A stretch of 34,097 nt of DNA from Flavobacterium sp. (GTDB lineage Bacteria; Bacteroidota; Bacteroidia; Flavobacteriales; Flavobacteriaceae): the NCBI RefSeq assembly GCF_027483985.1, contig NZ_JAIXTJ010000007.1:1-34097 (forward strand), read 5' to 3'. Each line of letters starts with the position of its first letter. Position 1 is the stretch's first letter. The notes beneath the pieces are model-generated. The model saw only the letters and a list, made by a program, of their open reading frames with translations. It was not told the origin of the DNA and did no database searches. This document shows positions 24,097 through 32,015 of this stretch, one piece after another. The position numbers were made by a program, and so were the translations under genes.

Positions 24097-24108
24097 GTGT
24101 TAAATTTG
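24077..24108 (+). promoter_or_regulatory. Promoter of the tetR-efflux operon
   Basis: TTTTTG, an 18-nt spacer and TAAATTTG, a full match to the Bacteroidota consensus. The leader to the tetR ATG would be about 42 nt and contains a short 11-codon reading frame at 24131-24166. Confidence 0.75.
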
Positions 24109-24155
24109 CTTCCGAAAATAATTCACAAAAATGAATTTGTTTTTAAAAATAAAAA

Positions 24156-24752
24156 ATGAAAGATAAAATAATAAAAAAAGCTACAGATATGTTCTTAAAA
24201 CTAGGTTTTAAGAGTGTAACTATGGATGATATTGCTTGCGAGATGTGCATTTCAAAAAAAACGATTTATAAATATTTCAGTAATAAAGAAAAATTAATCG
24301 AAGAAGGAACTGAAGTAATCCACCAAAAAATTCATTCGTTAATGGATGAAGTGGTTTCAAAAGATTTTAATGCCATTGAGGAAAATTTTGAAATGAGACA
24401 AATGTTCAAAGAAATGTTTAAATCATTTGATCACTCACCGGCTTATCAGTTAAAAAAACATTATCCAGAAATTTATGAGAAAATGATGGAAAATGAGATT
24501 CAAGATTGTCATAAAATGTTCTCACAAAACATTATAAAAGGAATCCAACAAAAACTTTACCGACAAGATACTGATGTTGAGGCAGCAACAAAATTTTATT
24601 ACACCTTAATTTTCTCAATAAACGAAACCACACTTTTAGAAAGTGACGCTTATACATTAGAAGGTAAAGCACTTGAATACCACACGCGTGCCATTGCAAC
24701 TGAAAAAGGAATTATCGAACTTGAAAAACAATTATCAATATATAAACTGTAA
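24156..24752 (+). CDS. TetR/AcrR family transcriptional regulator
   Basis: A 198-aa repressor-type protein. The N-terminal helix-turn-helix is clear (TMDDIACEMCISKKTIYKYF, about residues 22-41, followed by SNKEKLIEE). The helical C-terminal domain has no recognisable ligand signature. It is the first gene of an operon with tolC (10 bp downstream), an adaptor and an RND pump, the usual place for a local repressor. The paired inverted repeats at its own promoter and that of yceI-ndh suggest autoregulation and control of a second unit. The ligand is not known. Confidence 0.92.
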   Translation: MKDKIIKKATDMFLKLGFKSVTMDDIACEMCISKKTIYKYFSNKEKLIEEGTEVIHQKIHSLMDEVVSKDFNAIEENFEMRQMFKEMFKSFDHSPAYQLKKHYPEIYEKMMENEIQDCHKMFSQNIIKGIQQKLYRQDTDVEAATKFYYTLIFSINETTLLESDAYTLEGKALEYHTRAIATEKGIIELEKQLSIYKL

Positions 24753-24762
24753 ACATCAATCA

Positions 24763-26085
24763 ATGAAAAACAAAATCATACTAACCTTATTTCTTTTTGC
24801 TTCCGTTTTGCAAGCGCAAGAACAAAAAGAAAGCTATTCGTTCACTTTAAAACAGGCGATCGAACACGCTATTCAAAATAACTACTCTGCAATAAATGCT
24901 GATAGAGATATTGAACTCGCCAAACAAAAAAAATGGGAAACAACAACCATAGGTTTACCGCAAGTAAATGGACTTGTAGGATATCAAAACAATTTTAAAC
25001 TGCAAACCAACGTAGTTGATTTTGGTGGAGTTCCAACTGCAATCACTTTTGGAACCAAGCACAATGTTAATGCCGCAGCAACTTTGAGCCAGTTAATTTT
25101 TGATGGTTCGTATATAGTAGGTTTACAATCGGCTAAAACTTATTTGAAAATTTCTGAAAATGCTAAAGTTAAAACAGCTCAAGAAATTAAAGAAATAGTA
25201 ATCAACTCCTATGGAAATGTGCTTTTAGCAGACGAAAGCATTCTTATCCTTCAAAAAAATAAAGGAATTTTAGAAAAAACACTTTCTGATACCAAAGAAA
25301 TTTTCAAAAATGGATTGATTGAAGAAGAAAATGTAGAACAATTACAAATTACGCTAGCTACCATCAACAGCTCATTAGAAAATGTAAAACGTCAAAAAAA
25401 TATTGCTAATGATATGTTGAAACTTGTTCTGGGAATTAATTTAGAAAATGGGTTAAATCTAACCGATAAATTAGATGTTTTAACACAAAACAATCTTGAT
25501 TTAGCATTGCTAAAAGAAGAATTTAATGTCACTAACAACATTGACTATCAAATCGGTCAAAACCTTTTAACAAGTAAAGAATTATTGCTAAAACTTGAAA
25601 AAAGTAAAGCATTACCATCGTTGAGCGCCGCAGTAAATTTTGGTTACAACTCTTTTGGAAATGAATTTAACTTTTTTAGTCAAGATCAAAAATATTATAA
25701 CTTCTCTAATCTTGGAGTGAATTTAAACATTCCTATTTTCAGCAGTTTCGCTCGAAGTTCAAGAACGCAACAAGCAAAAATTGCATTAGCACAATCTAAA
25801 ACCGAACTAACTCAAACAGAACAACAACTGAAATTGCAATTTGAAAAAGCTAAAAGCGATTACGAATTCAGTATTGAGCAACTCGGAACTTCAAAAAGCA
25901 ATTTGAACTTAGCAGAACGAATTGAAAATAAAAATCAAATCAAATTTAAAGAAGGCCTTTCATCTAGTTTTGATTTGACCGAAGCCCAAAGACAGTTGTA
26001 TACTTCACAACAAACCTACTTGCAAGCTATGCTTGATGTGATTAATAAAAGAGCGACTTTAGAAAAATTATTTAATAAAAACTAA
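24763..26085 (+). CDS. TolC family outer-membrane efflux protein
   Basis: Outer-membrane channel component of a tripartite efflux pump. The ATG at 24763 is chosen because it starts a clean signal peptide (MKNKIILTLFLFASVLQAQ), 10 bp after the tetR stop; the longer frame from 24673 lies inside tetR. The mature part (440 aa with signal) has two OEP repeats with long coiled-coil helices (ENAKVKTAQEIKEIVINSYG; NIPIFSSFARSSRTQQAKIA) and a C-terminal SSFDLTEAQRQLYTSQQTYL as in the family. The adaptor gene follows after 11 bp. Confidence 0.92.
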   Translation: MKNKIILTLFLFASVLQAQEQKESYSFTLKQAIEHAIQNNYSAINADRDIELAKQKKWETTTIGLPQVNGLVGYQNNFKLQTNVVDFGGVPTAITFGTKHNVNAAATLSQLIFDGSYIVGLQSAKTYLKISENAKVKTAQEIKEIVINSYGNVLLADESILILQKNKGILEKTLSDTKEIFKNGLIEEENVEQLQITLATINSSLENVKRQKNIANDMLKLVLGINLENGLNLTDKLDVLTQNNLDLALLKEEFNVTNNIDYQIGQNLLTSKELLLKLEKSKALPSLSAAVNFGYNSFGNEFNFFSQDQKYYNFSNLGVNLNIPIFSSFARSSRTQQAKIALAQSKTELTQTEQQLKLQFEKAKSDYEFSIEQLGTSKSNLNLAERIENKNQIKFKEGLSSSFDLTEAQRQLYTSQQTYLQAMLDVINKRATLEKLFNKN

Positions 26086-26096
26086 CCAAATATATA

Positions 26097-27236
26097 ATGA
26101 AAAAAATACTAATACTATCAGCATTTTCAATACTACTATTCTCGTGTGGTGGAAAAGAAAACAATCAATCAGTTGATCAATTAATTGAATCAAAAAACGT
26201 TAAAGAACTTCAAACCAAGAAAAGCGCATTGCAAGCTGATATTGCAAAAATTGAAGCAGCACTAGCAACTTTAGATGTTAAAACAGAAGAAGCTTTGGTT
26301 TCGGTTTTAACCATTAAAGATACTACATTTAACCACTACTTAGAAATTCAAGGAAATGTAGATACTAAAGAAAACATTTTAGTACAACCCGAATTTAGCG
26401 GAAACCTAACTTCGTTAACCGTTAAAGCAGGTCAAAGAGTTTCTAAAGGACAAATTCTAGGACGAGTAGATGATGCCGGAATGAGCCAACAATTAGCAAG
26501 TTTAGAAAATCAATATGCCTTAGCAAAAACCACTTTTGAAAGACAAAAAAATCTTTGGGATAAAAAAATTGGTTCTGAAATTCAATTTCTTCAAGCTCAA
26601 ACTCAAATGATTTCAGCTCAAAAAGGTGTGGCTCAAATGCGTTCGCAAGTAGCTAAAACTTTAATTCGTGCACCATTTAGCGGAACTATTGATGAAGTTT
26701 TTGTTGAAAAAGGCCAAGTGGTTTCTCCAAGCGCACAAGGTTTAATGCGAATCATAAATTTAGGAAACATGTATGTGTCAACATCAGTTCCTGAAACTTA
26801 TATCGGGAAACTTAAAGTAGGTACAGAAGTAGATGTGTTCTTAACGTCTTTAGGGAAAACTTACAAAGGTAAAGTTCGTCAAGTTGGTAATTACTTGAAC
26901 CCAAACAACAGAAGTTTCGGTATTGAAGTAAGTGTGCCAAATCCTGAAAATTTATTGCGCCCAAATCAAGTGGCTAAACTAAAAATAATCGATTATTCAA
27001 CTAAAAATGCGATTGTTGTACCAACCAATGTTGTTCAAGAAGATGGTGAGAAAAACAAATTTGTTTTCACAGTTACCAATGCCAATGGTAAAACAGGAAC
27101 TGCCAAAAAAGTACTTGTTAAAACAGGAAAATCGTCTAATAATGTAACTGAAATTCTAAGCGGATTATCTGCAAATGATATCATTGTTACTGAAGGTATA
27201 AACACGATTTCTGAAGGAATGAAATTAAATTTCTAA
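26097..27236 (+). CDS. RND efflux periplasmic adaptor (membrane fusion protein), lipoprotein
   Basis: Links the RND pump to TolC. The 379-aa chain has a lipobox (ILLFSC, Cys17), a helical stretch at about 35-65, a biotinyl-lipoyl-like half (GNLTSLTVKAGQRVSKGQILGRVD), a coiled-coil hairpin (about 125-185), the second lipoyl half (TLIRAPFSGTIDEVFVEKGQVV) and beta-barrel regions (GTEVDVFLTSLGKTYKGKVR). This order is normal for AcrA-like proteins. The RND gene starts 83 bp later, across a palindromic spacer. Confidence 0.93.
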   Translation: MKKILILSAFSILLFSCGGKENNQSVDQLIESKNVKELQTKKSALQADIAKIEAALATLDVKTEEALVSVLTIKDTTFNHYLEIQGNVDTKENILVQPEFSGNLTSLTVKAGQRVSKGQILGRVDDAGMSQQLASLENQYALAKTTFERQKNLWDKKIGSEIQFLQAQTQMISAQKGVAQMRSQVAKTLIRAPFSGTIDEVFVEKGQVVSPSAQGLMRIINLGNMYVSTSVPETYIGKLKVGTEVDVFLTSLGKTYKGKVRQVGNYLNPNNRSFGIEVSVPNPENLLRPNQVAKLKIIDYSTKNAIVVPTNVVQEDGEKNKFVFTVTNANGKTGTAKKVLVKTGKSSNNVTEILSGLSANDIIVTEGINTISEGMKLNF

Positions 27237-27241
27237 AAAAA

Positions 27242-27312
27242 AGTTTAAAAGTTTAAAGGTTTATAAGGTTAAAAGTTCCTTCTAAACTCTTAAACTCTTA
27301 AACTCCTAAACT
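27242..27312. repeat. Palindromic word-array spacer between adaptor and RND genes
   Basis: Two arms of 34 bp pair at 26 of 34 positions around a short loop (27276-27278). The right arm is a tandem TAAACTCT-like 8-mer array; the left arm is the matching GTTTAAAA array. It ends 7 bp before the RND start codon and could reduce read-through or translation. The design resembles the asnS-rpoN spacer at 1253-1326. Confidence 0.65.
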
Positions 27313-27319
27313 AAAATTT

Positions 27320-30300
27320 ATGAGTCACACAAATAAAGAATTCAGTATATCAAGTTGGGCTGTTGACAATCGCGTCACAGTTTATATCTTGACCTTATTA
27401 ATCGTAATAACGGGTGTAATTGCCTATATTACGATGCCACGTGAAGATTTCCCTGAAATCATTGAAAACAAAGTTTATATTTCTTCTGTTTTCCCCGGAA
27501 ACTCTGCTGAAGATGTTGAAAAATTGGTAATCAAACCGCTTGAAAAGGAATTTAAAAACATCTCTGGCGTTGAAAAAATCACTTCTAGTTCCTTTCAAGA
27601 TTATGGAATGATTATCGTTGAGTTCAGTGATAAAATTGGAATTGAAGAAGCTAAAACTAAAGTCAAAGATAAAACCGATCTAGTTAAAGCTGATACAGAT
27701 TGGCCAAATCTTGACAATGGTAGTAAAGTAGAGCCAAACGTTTTCGAATTAAATATTTCGGAAGAAGTGCCTATTTTGAACATTAACTTAAAAGGAAATT
27801 ATACTACGCAACAACTAAAAAAATATGGTGAATTACTTCAAGACGATATCGAAGAAATTCCTGAAGTAAAAAAAGTAGACATCTTAGGTGTAGACGACAA
27901 AGAAGTTGAAATTGCAGTAGATATTTTCAAAATGACCGCAGCTCAAGTTTCTTTTGATGAAATTCAAAATGCTGTGAAGTATGAAAACATGACGCTATCT
28001 GGAGGAAATCTAATTTCGCAAGGTTCTAGAAACAACATCAGAATTGTAGGAGAAATTAAAGATCCTAAAGAATTAGAAAACATTATCATTAAATCTTATG
28101 GTGGCGCAGTCTATCTAAAAGATATTGCCACGGTTAGTTTCAAAGAAAAAGAAAAAACTACCTACGCACGTGAATCAGGAACTGAGGTGGTAATGCTTAA
28201 TGTAAAAAAGCGTTCCAATCAAAACATGATTTCGGCTATTGAGCAAGTAAAAGAAAAATTAGAAAAAGCAAAAGTATCTTATTTGCCTTCTAACCTTGAT
28301 TTACAACTTTCAAACGATCAGTCGTCTAGAGTTGAACACCAAGTTGACGAACTTTCTAACCACATTATTTTTGGTATTGTGCTGGTAATGATTGTCTTGA
28401 TGTTCACTATGGGATTAAGAAACTCACTCTTTGTTGGTGCTGCAATTCCATTATCTATGTTAATGGCGTTTAGTATTCTTTCAATGTTTGGTTTGACACT
28501 AAACACTATGGTTCTTTTTGGTCTAGTAATGGGATTAGGAATGCTAGTTGACGACGGAATTGTGGTGGTTGACAACGTATTTGCAAACATGCAAAAAGGA
28601 ATGGATAGAGTTACTGCTTCTAAAATTGGTATTGGTGAAATTGCTTGGCCAGTAATCTCTTCGACAGCAACCACTTTAATGGCCTTTTTACCGTTTCTTT
28701 TATGGCCTGGAACAATGGGTAAATTCATGAAGTATTTCCCAATTACATTGACCGTTACACTAACCGCTTCATTATTTGTGGCAATGGTTGTAAATGCAGC
28801 GATGACTGGTGGATCTATGGATACTACTGATAAAAATGTGTCTAAAAAATCTGCTAAATTATATAGCATTATTTTTACAGTAATCGCAGTGGTTTTTGTC
28901 CTTATCGGAAATATTTATGATTCAAAACTATCGCGTGCCATAGGACATTTAGCCTTAATTTCATTAGGATTAATGTGGCTGTATAAATTAAAATTATACC
29001 AATGGACTCAAGATTTTCAATACAATTTCTTCCCTAAAATGGAAGATAAATACAAGAATTTCTTAGCTAAAATTTTAACCGGTAAAAGAGCTTGGTTTGC
29101 TTTAGTAGGAATTATTGGTTTATTATTTTTCTCTTTTATCTTGCTTGGAATTTTCCCTAGAAAAGTATTGTTCTTCCCAGATAATATTCCAAATCAAGTA
29201 ATTACTTATATCGAATATCCACAAGGAACCGATATTGCTAAAACCAACAAAGCTACTTTGTTTGTAGAAAAACAAGTAATTGGTATTTTAAGCAAATATG
29301 TTGAAGAAGGAACTAAAGAAAATTATCTGGCAGAATCTATTGTTTCTCAAGTTGGAGTTGGCGCAGGAAACCCTAATGTTGACGCAGGTTCAGCATCAGA
29401 AACACCTTATAAAGGAAAAGTAACTGTAAACTTCTCTGAATTTAAATTTAGAAAAGGAATCAACACAGCCGATGTTCTAGAAGAAATTAGAGCTAAAGTT
29501 AAAGGTATTGCAGGTGCAACCGTAACTGTAGAAAAAGATTCAAATGGTCCGCCAGCTGGTTATCCAATTAGTATCCAATTAACGGGTATTGACTATGAAG
29601 AAATGTTGAAAGAGGCAGATAAAATGATTGCATTTATTAATTCTAAAAACATTCCAGGTATTGAGCGTTTGAGTGTTGATGTTAACAAAGAAAGTCCAGA
29701 ACTTGAAGTAAAAGTTGATCGTGTAAGCGCCGGAAGTTTAGGTGTTTCAACAGGTCAATTAGGTTTCAATTTGCGTAGATCAGTTTACGGTCAAGAAATC
29801 TCTACCTATAAGGAAGGTGATGACGATTATAACATCACAATGCGAATGCAAGATGACCAACGTAAGAATGAAAATGTATTGTTCAATCAATCGTTGACTT
29901 TCCGTAATCAAAATAATGGTCAAATGATGCAAGTGCCAATTTCTGCCGTGTCTCAAACAGAGAAAACTACCACTTATAACCAAATCAAGAGAAAGAATCA
30001 AAAGCGTATTATGACGGTTTATTCTAATGTCTTGACAGGTTATAATGGTGACGAAATAACAAAACAAATCCAAACGGAATTAAATGGCTACAAGCTTCCT
30101 AAAACAGTAACTTATTCTTTCTCTGGAGTTCAAGAAGAACAAGGAAAAAATCAAAGTTTCTTATTATATGCTTTATTTTTAGCATTAGCGGGAATTACAA
30201 TCATTATTGTATTACAGTTTAACTCCGTTTCTAAAACTATGGTGATCTTATTTACTGTTATATTGAGTTTTAGTGGTGTGTTCTATGGTTACGTAATTGC

Positions 30301-30790
30301 CAATATGGATTTCGTAATCTTAATGACGATGATGGGAATTATTTCGCTAGCCGGAATTGTGGTGAAAAACGGAATTGTATTAATGGACTTCTTTGTACTT
30401 TTATTAGACAAAAAAGTAGCTGATAACAAGTTGCAAAGTCACGATGATTTATCATTAGAAGATATTAAAGAAGTAATTATCGAATCAGGAAAATCACGTT
30501 TACGTCCGGTATTATTAACAGCTTTAACAGCGGTTCTTGGATTAATTCCATTAGCCATCGGATTGAACTTTGACTTCTTCGGATTAATTACAGATTTAAA
30601 TCCACACTTATTTATTGGTGGAGATAACGTAATATTTTGGGGTCCATTAGCTTGGACAATCATCTTCGGATTAACTTATGCAACTGTGCTAACACTTGTT
30701 ATGGTTCCAGTAATGTTTTACTTAGTTAAAAGAGTAAAATATAAATTAAGAGACAGAAGAGAATCAAGAAGATTAGCTACTGAAGAATAA
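27320..30790 (+). CDS. RND family efflux pump permease (HAE1/AcrB-MdtC type)
   Basis: Inner-membrane proton-driven exporter, 1156 aa, longer than the usual 1,020-1,060. TM1 is at about residues 18-38. The TM4 proton-relay Asp pair is present (GLGMLVDDGIVVVDNVF, D411-D412), as is the TM10 Lys (GIVVKNGIVLMD, K1016). Two large periplasmic loops follow TM1 and TM7. The extra length comes mainly from about residues 495-590, between the first and second halves, with one or two additional hydrophobic segments (LYSIIFTVIAVVFVLIGNIY; IGHLALISLGLMWLY). It is last in the tetR-tolC-adaptor-RND operon, followed by a strong terminator. Substrate is not known. Confidence 0.93.
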   Translation: MSHTNKEFSISSWAVDNRVTVYILTLLIVITGVIAYITMPREDFPEIIENKVYISSVFPGNSAEDVEKLVIKPLEKEFKNISGVEKITSSSFQDYGMIIVEFSDKIGIEEAKTKVKDKTDLVKADTDWPNLDNGSKVEPNVFELNISEEVPILNINLKGNYTTQQLKKYGELLQDDIEEIPEVKKVDILGVDDKEVEIAVDIFKMTAAQVSFDEIQNAVKYENMTLSGGNLISQGSRNNIRIVGEIKDPKELENIIIKSYGGAVYLKDIATVSFKEKEKTTYARESGTEVVMLNVKKRSNQNMISAIEQVKEKLEKAKVSYLPSNLDLQLSNDQSSRVEHQVDELSNHIIFGIVLVMIVLMFTMGLRNSLFVGAAIPLSMLMAFSILSMFGLTLNTMVLFGLVMGLGMLVDDGIVVVDNVFANMQKGMDRVTASKIGIGEIAWPVISSTATTLMAFLPFLLWPGTMGKFMKYFPITLTVTLTASLFVAMVVNAAMTGGSMDTTDKNVSKKSAKLYSIIFTVIAVVFVLIGNIYDSKLSRAIGHLALISLGLMWLYKLKLYQWTQDFQYNFFPKMEDKYKNFLAKILTGKRAWFALVGIIGLLFFSFILLGIFPRKVLFFPDNIPNQVITYIEYPQGTDIAKTNKATLFVEKQVIGILSKYVEEGTKENYLAESIVSQVGVGAGNPNVDAGSASETPYKGKVTVNFSEFKFRKGINTADVLEEIRAKVKGIAGATVTVEKDSNGPPAGYPISIQLTGIDYEEMLKEADKMIAFINSKNIPGIERLSVDVNKESPELEVKVDRVSAGSLGVSTGQLGFNLRRSVYGQEISTYKEGDDDYNITMRMQDDQRKNENVLFNQSLTFRNQNNGQMMQVPISAVSQTEKTTTYNQIKRKNQKRIMTVYSNVLTGYNGDEITKQIQTELNGYKLPKTVTYSFSGVQEEQGKNQSFLLYALFLALAGITIIIVLQFNSVSKTMVILFTVILSFSGVFYGYVIANMDFVILMTMMGIISLAGIVVKNGIVLMDFFVLLLDKKVADNKLQSHDDLSLEDIKEVIIESGKSRLRPVLLTALTAVLGLIPLAIGLNFDFFGLITDLNPHLFIGGDNVIFWGPLAWTIIFGLTYATVLTLVMVPVMFYLVKRVKYKLRDRRESRRLATEE

Positions 30791-30807
30791 TAAATAGTTG
30801 GTTAAAT

Positions 30808-30841
30808 AAAAAAGCTCCGAAATAAATTCGGAGCTTTTTTT
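30808..30841. terminator. Bidirectional intrinsic terminator after the RND gene
   Basis: A perfect stem GCTCCGAA/TTCGGAGC with a 5-nt loop, flanked by an A-run and a T-run. It ends the RND operon and the convergent thioredoxin-like gene. Confidence 0.93.
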
Positions 30842-30860
30842 GTTATATATAAATAAAATA

Positions 30861-31859
30861 CTATTTCAACAAGGCATCAAGTTGCTCTTGCAATTTAGGA
30901 TTTGATGGTCGATCAGCATCAGCATTTACAACTTTTCCTGTTGGATCAATCAATATAAATCTTGGAATAGAATTAATTCCAAATGCTTTAATAAAATCAG
31001 ACATCCAGTTTTTATCAGCATACAATTGAATTCCGCCAAGTTGTTTTTCTACTACAAACTTTTTCCACTTTTCATAATCTTTTTGTTCATCAACAGAAAT
31101 ACTTACAAAAGCAATTTTTTTGTCGTGATACTTAGCCTCAATTTTTTGCAAAGATGGAATTTCAGCACGACAAGGTCCGCACCAAGTTGCCCACACATCA
31201 ATGTAAACATATTTTCCTCTTAAGTCTTCTAACTTCGTTTTTCCTCCTGCGTGATTTTCATAATCAAAAGACGGAGCTTGTGTATTGTTTAATTTCTTTT
31301 GCTTCAACTTTTCGGCAAAATACATTTTCATTTCTAGCATTTCAGCTTGCATCGCTTTCTTTTGTAGAGCCACGAAACCAGCATCCAATTTTTCAGCATC
31401 TAATTTGGCAATATCTGCATTTTGCTTTTCGGTCATTTTTGCAGCAAACTCTTCCATTGTTGGCAATTCGAAAAAGCTTTCAACATCAGAACTACTTTGC
31501 GTACGAATTTTTTGTGCTAAATAATTGTTCTCCTTCGCACCAATTCCTGAATAAGTTATCGAATTATCAAAATTTTTAGCATCCAATTTCATTTTTAAAT
31601 CATAACCATTCTTTAAAAACAATTCTGAATATTCTGCACCATCATACAATTGATACATTCCTTCTTTAATATCAAACGATGCGCTAAAGTGTCCATCGCC
31701 TTGCACTTTGATTTCTTTTACAATAATTCTATTATTTTTAATAAAAAGAATATCGCCATTTCTATTGGTAACATCGGCTTCAAACTTCAATAAAGTTTCT
31801 TGCGCAATTCCAACATTAGAAATCACAAAAGCAAACAAAAACAATCCTAATTTTTTCAT
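30861..31859 (-). CDS. TlpA-like thioredoxin-fold protein with DUF4369-like N-terminus
   Basis: Exported thiol-disulfide oxidoreductase, 332 aa from the ATG at 31859, which begins a signal peptide (MKKLGLFLFAFVISNVGIAQ). An N-terminal beta-rich region (about 25-110) resembles the DUF4369-type domain found in front of many Bacteroidota TlpA-like proteins, followed by a charged helical linker. The thioredoxin domain has the active site WATWCGPCRAEIP (Cys227, Cys230) and the cis-Pro loop SIPRF (Pro299). Both cysteines are intact, so it is probably an active reductase in the periplasm. The partner is not known. It stands alone between the RND terminator and aspS. Confidence 0.9.
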   Translation of the reverse strand: MKKLGLFLFAFVISNVGIAQETLLKFEADVTNRNGDILFIKNNRIIVKEIKVQGDGHFSASFDIKEGMYQLYDGAEYSELFLKNGYDLKMKLDAKNFDNSITYSGIGAKENNYLAQKIRTQSSSDVESFFELPTMEEFAAKMTEKQNADIAKLDAEKLDAGFVALQKKAMQAEMLEMKMYFAEKLKQKKLNNTQAPSFDYENHAGGKTKLEDLRGKYVYIDVWATWCGPCRAEIPSLQKIEAKYHDKKIAFVSISVDEQKDYEKWKKFVVEKQLGGIQLYADKNWMSDFIKAFGINSIPRFILIDPTGKVVNADADRPSNPKLQEQLDALLK

Positions 31860-31961
31860 ATGATCACTATTTAATTTATAGAAAACCAAATGTAATTAAA
31901 TTTATTTAGCAGCAAATAATCATTATGAAAATATTTAGTATTTATTTCGGTCGAAGTTTTT

Positions 31962-31969
31962 TACTTTTG
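31962..31969 (+). promoter_or_regulatory. Candidate -7 box of aspS
   Basis: TACTTTTG matches TAnnTTTG and lies 46 bp before the aspS ATG. A -33 TTTG at the proper spacing is not clear. Confidence 0.4.
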
Positions 31970-32015
31970 CACTGAAGACCAAGAGTCAAATTGAATGTAA
32001 TAAAATTTATTCCAA

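Noticed and set aside
24673..24762. Longer N-terminus for the TolC-family protein
   Set aside because: It would lie inside tetR and place the signal peptide internally.
28318..28869. Antisense 183-codon frame in the RND gene
   Set aside because: It is a long shadow opposite a membrane protein gene; the composition follows the sense strand and there is no start region.
31154..31579. Plus-strand 141-codon frame opposite the TlpA-like gene
   Set aside because: It is rich in Phe, Leu and Ser as expected for the complement of a Lys/Glu-rich coding sequence; the minus-strand gene has an intact active site.
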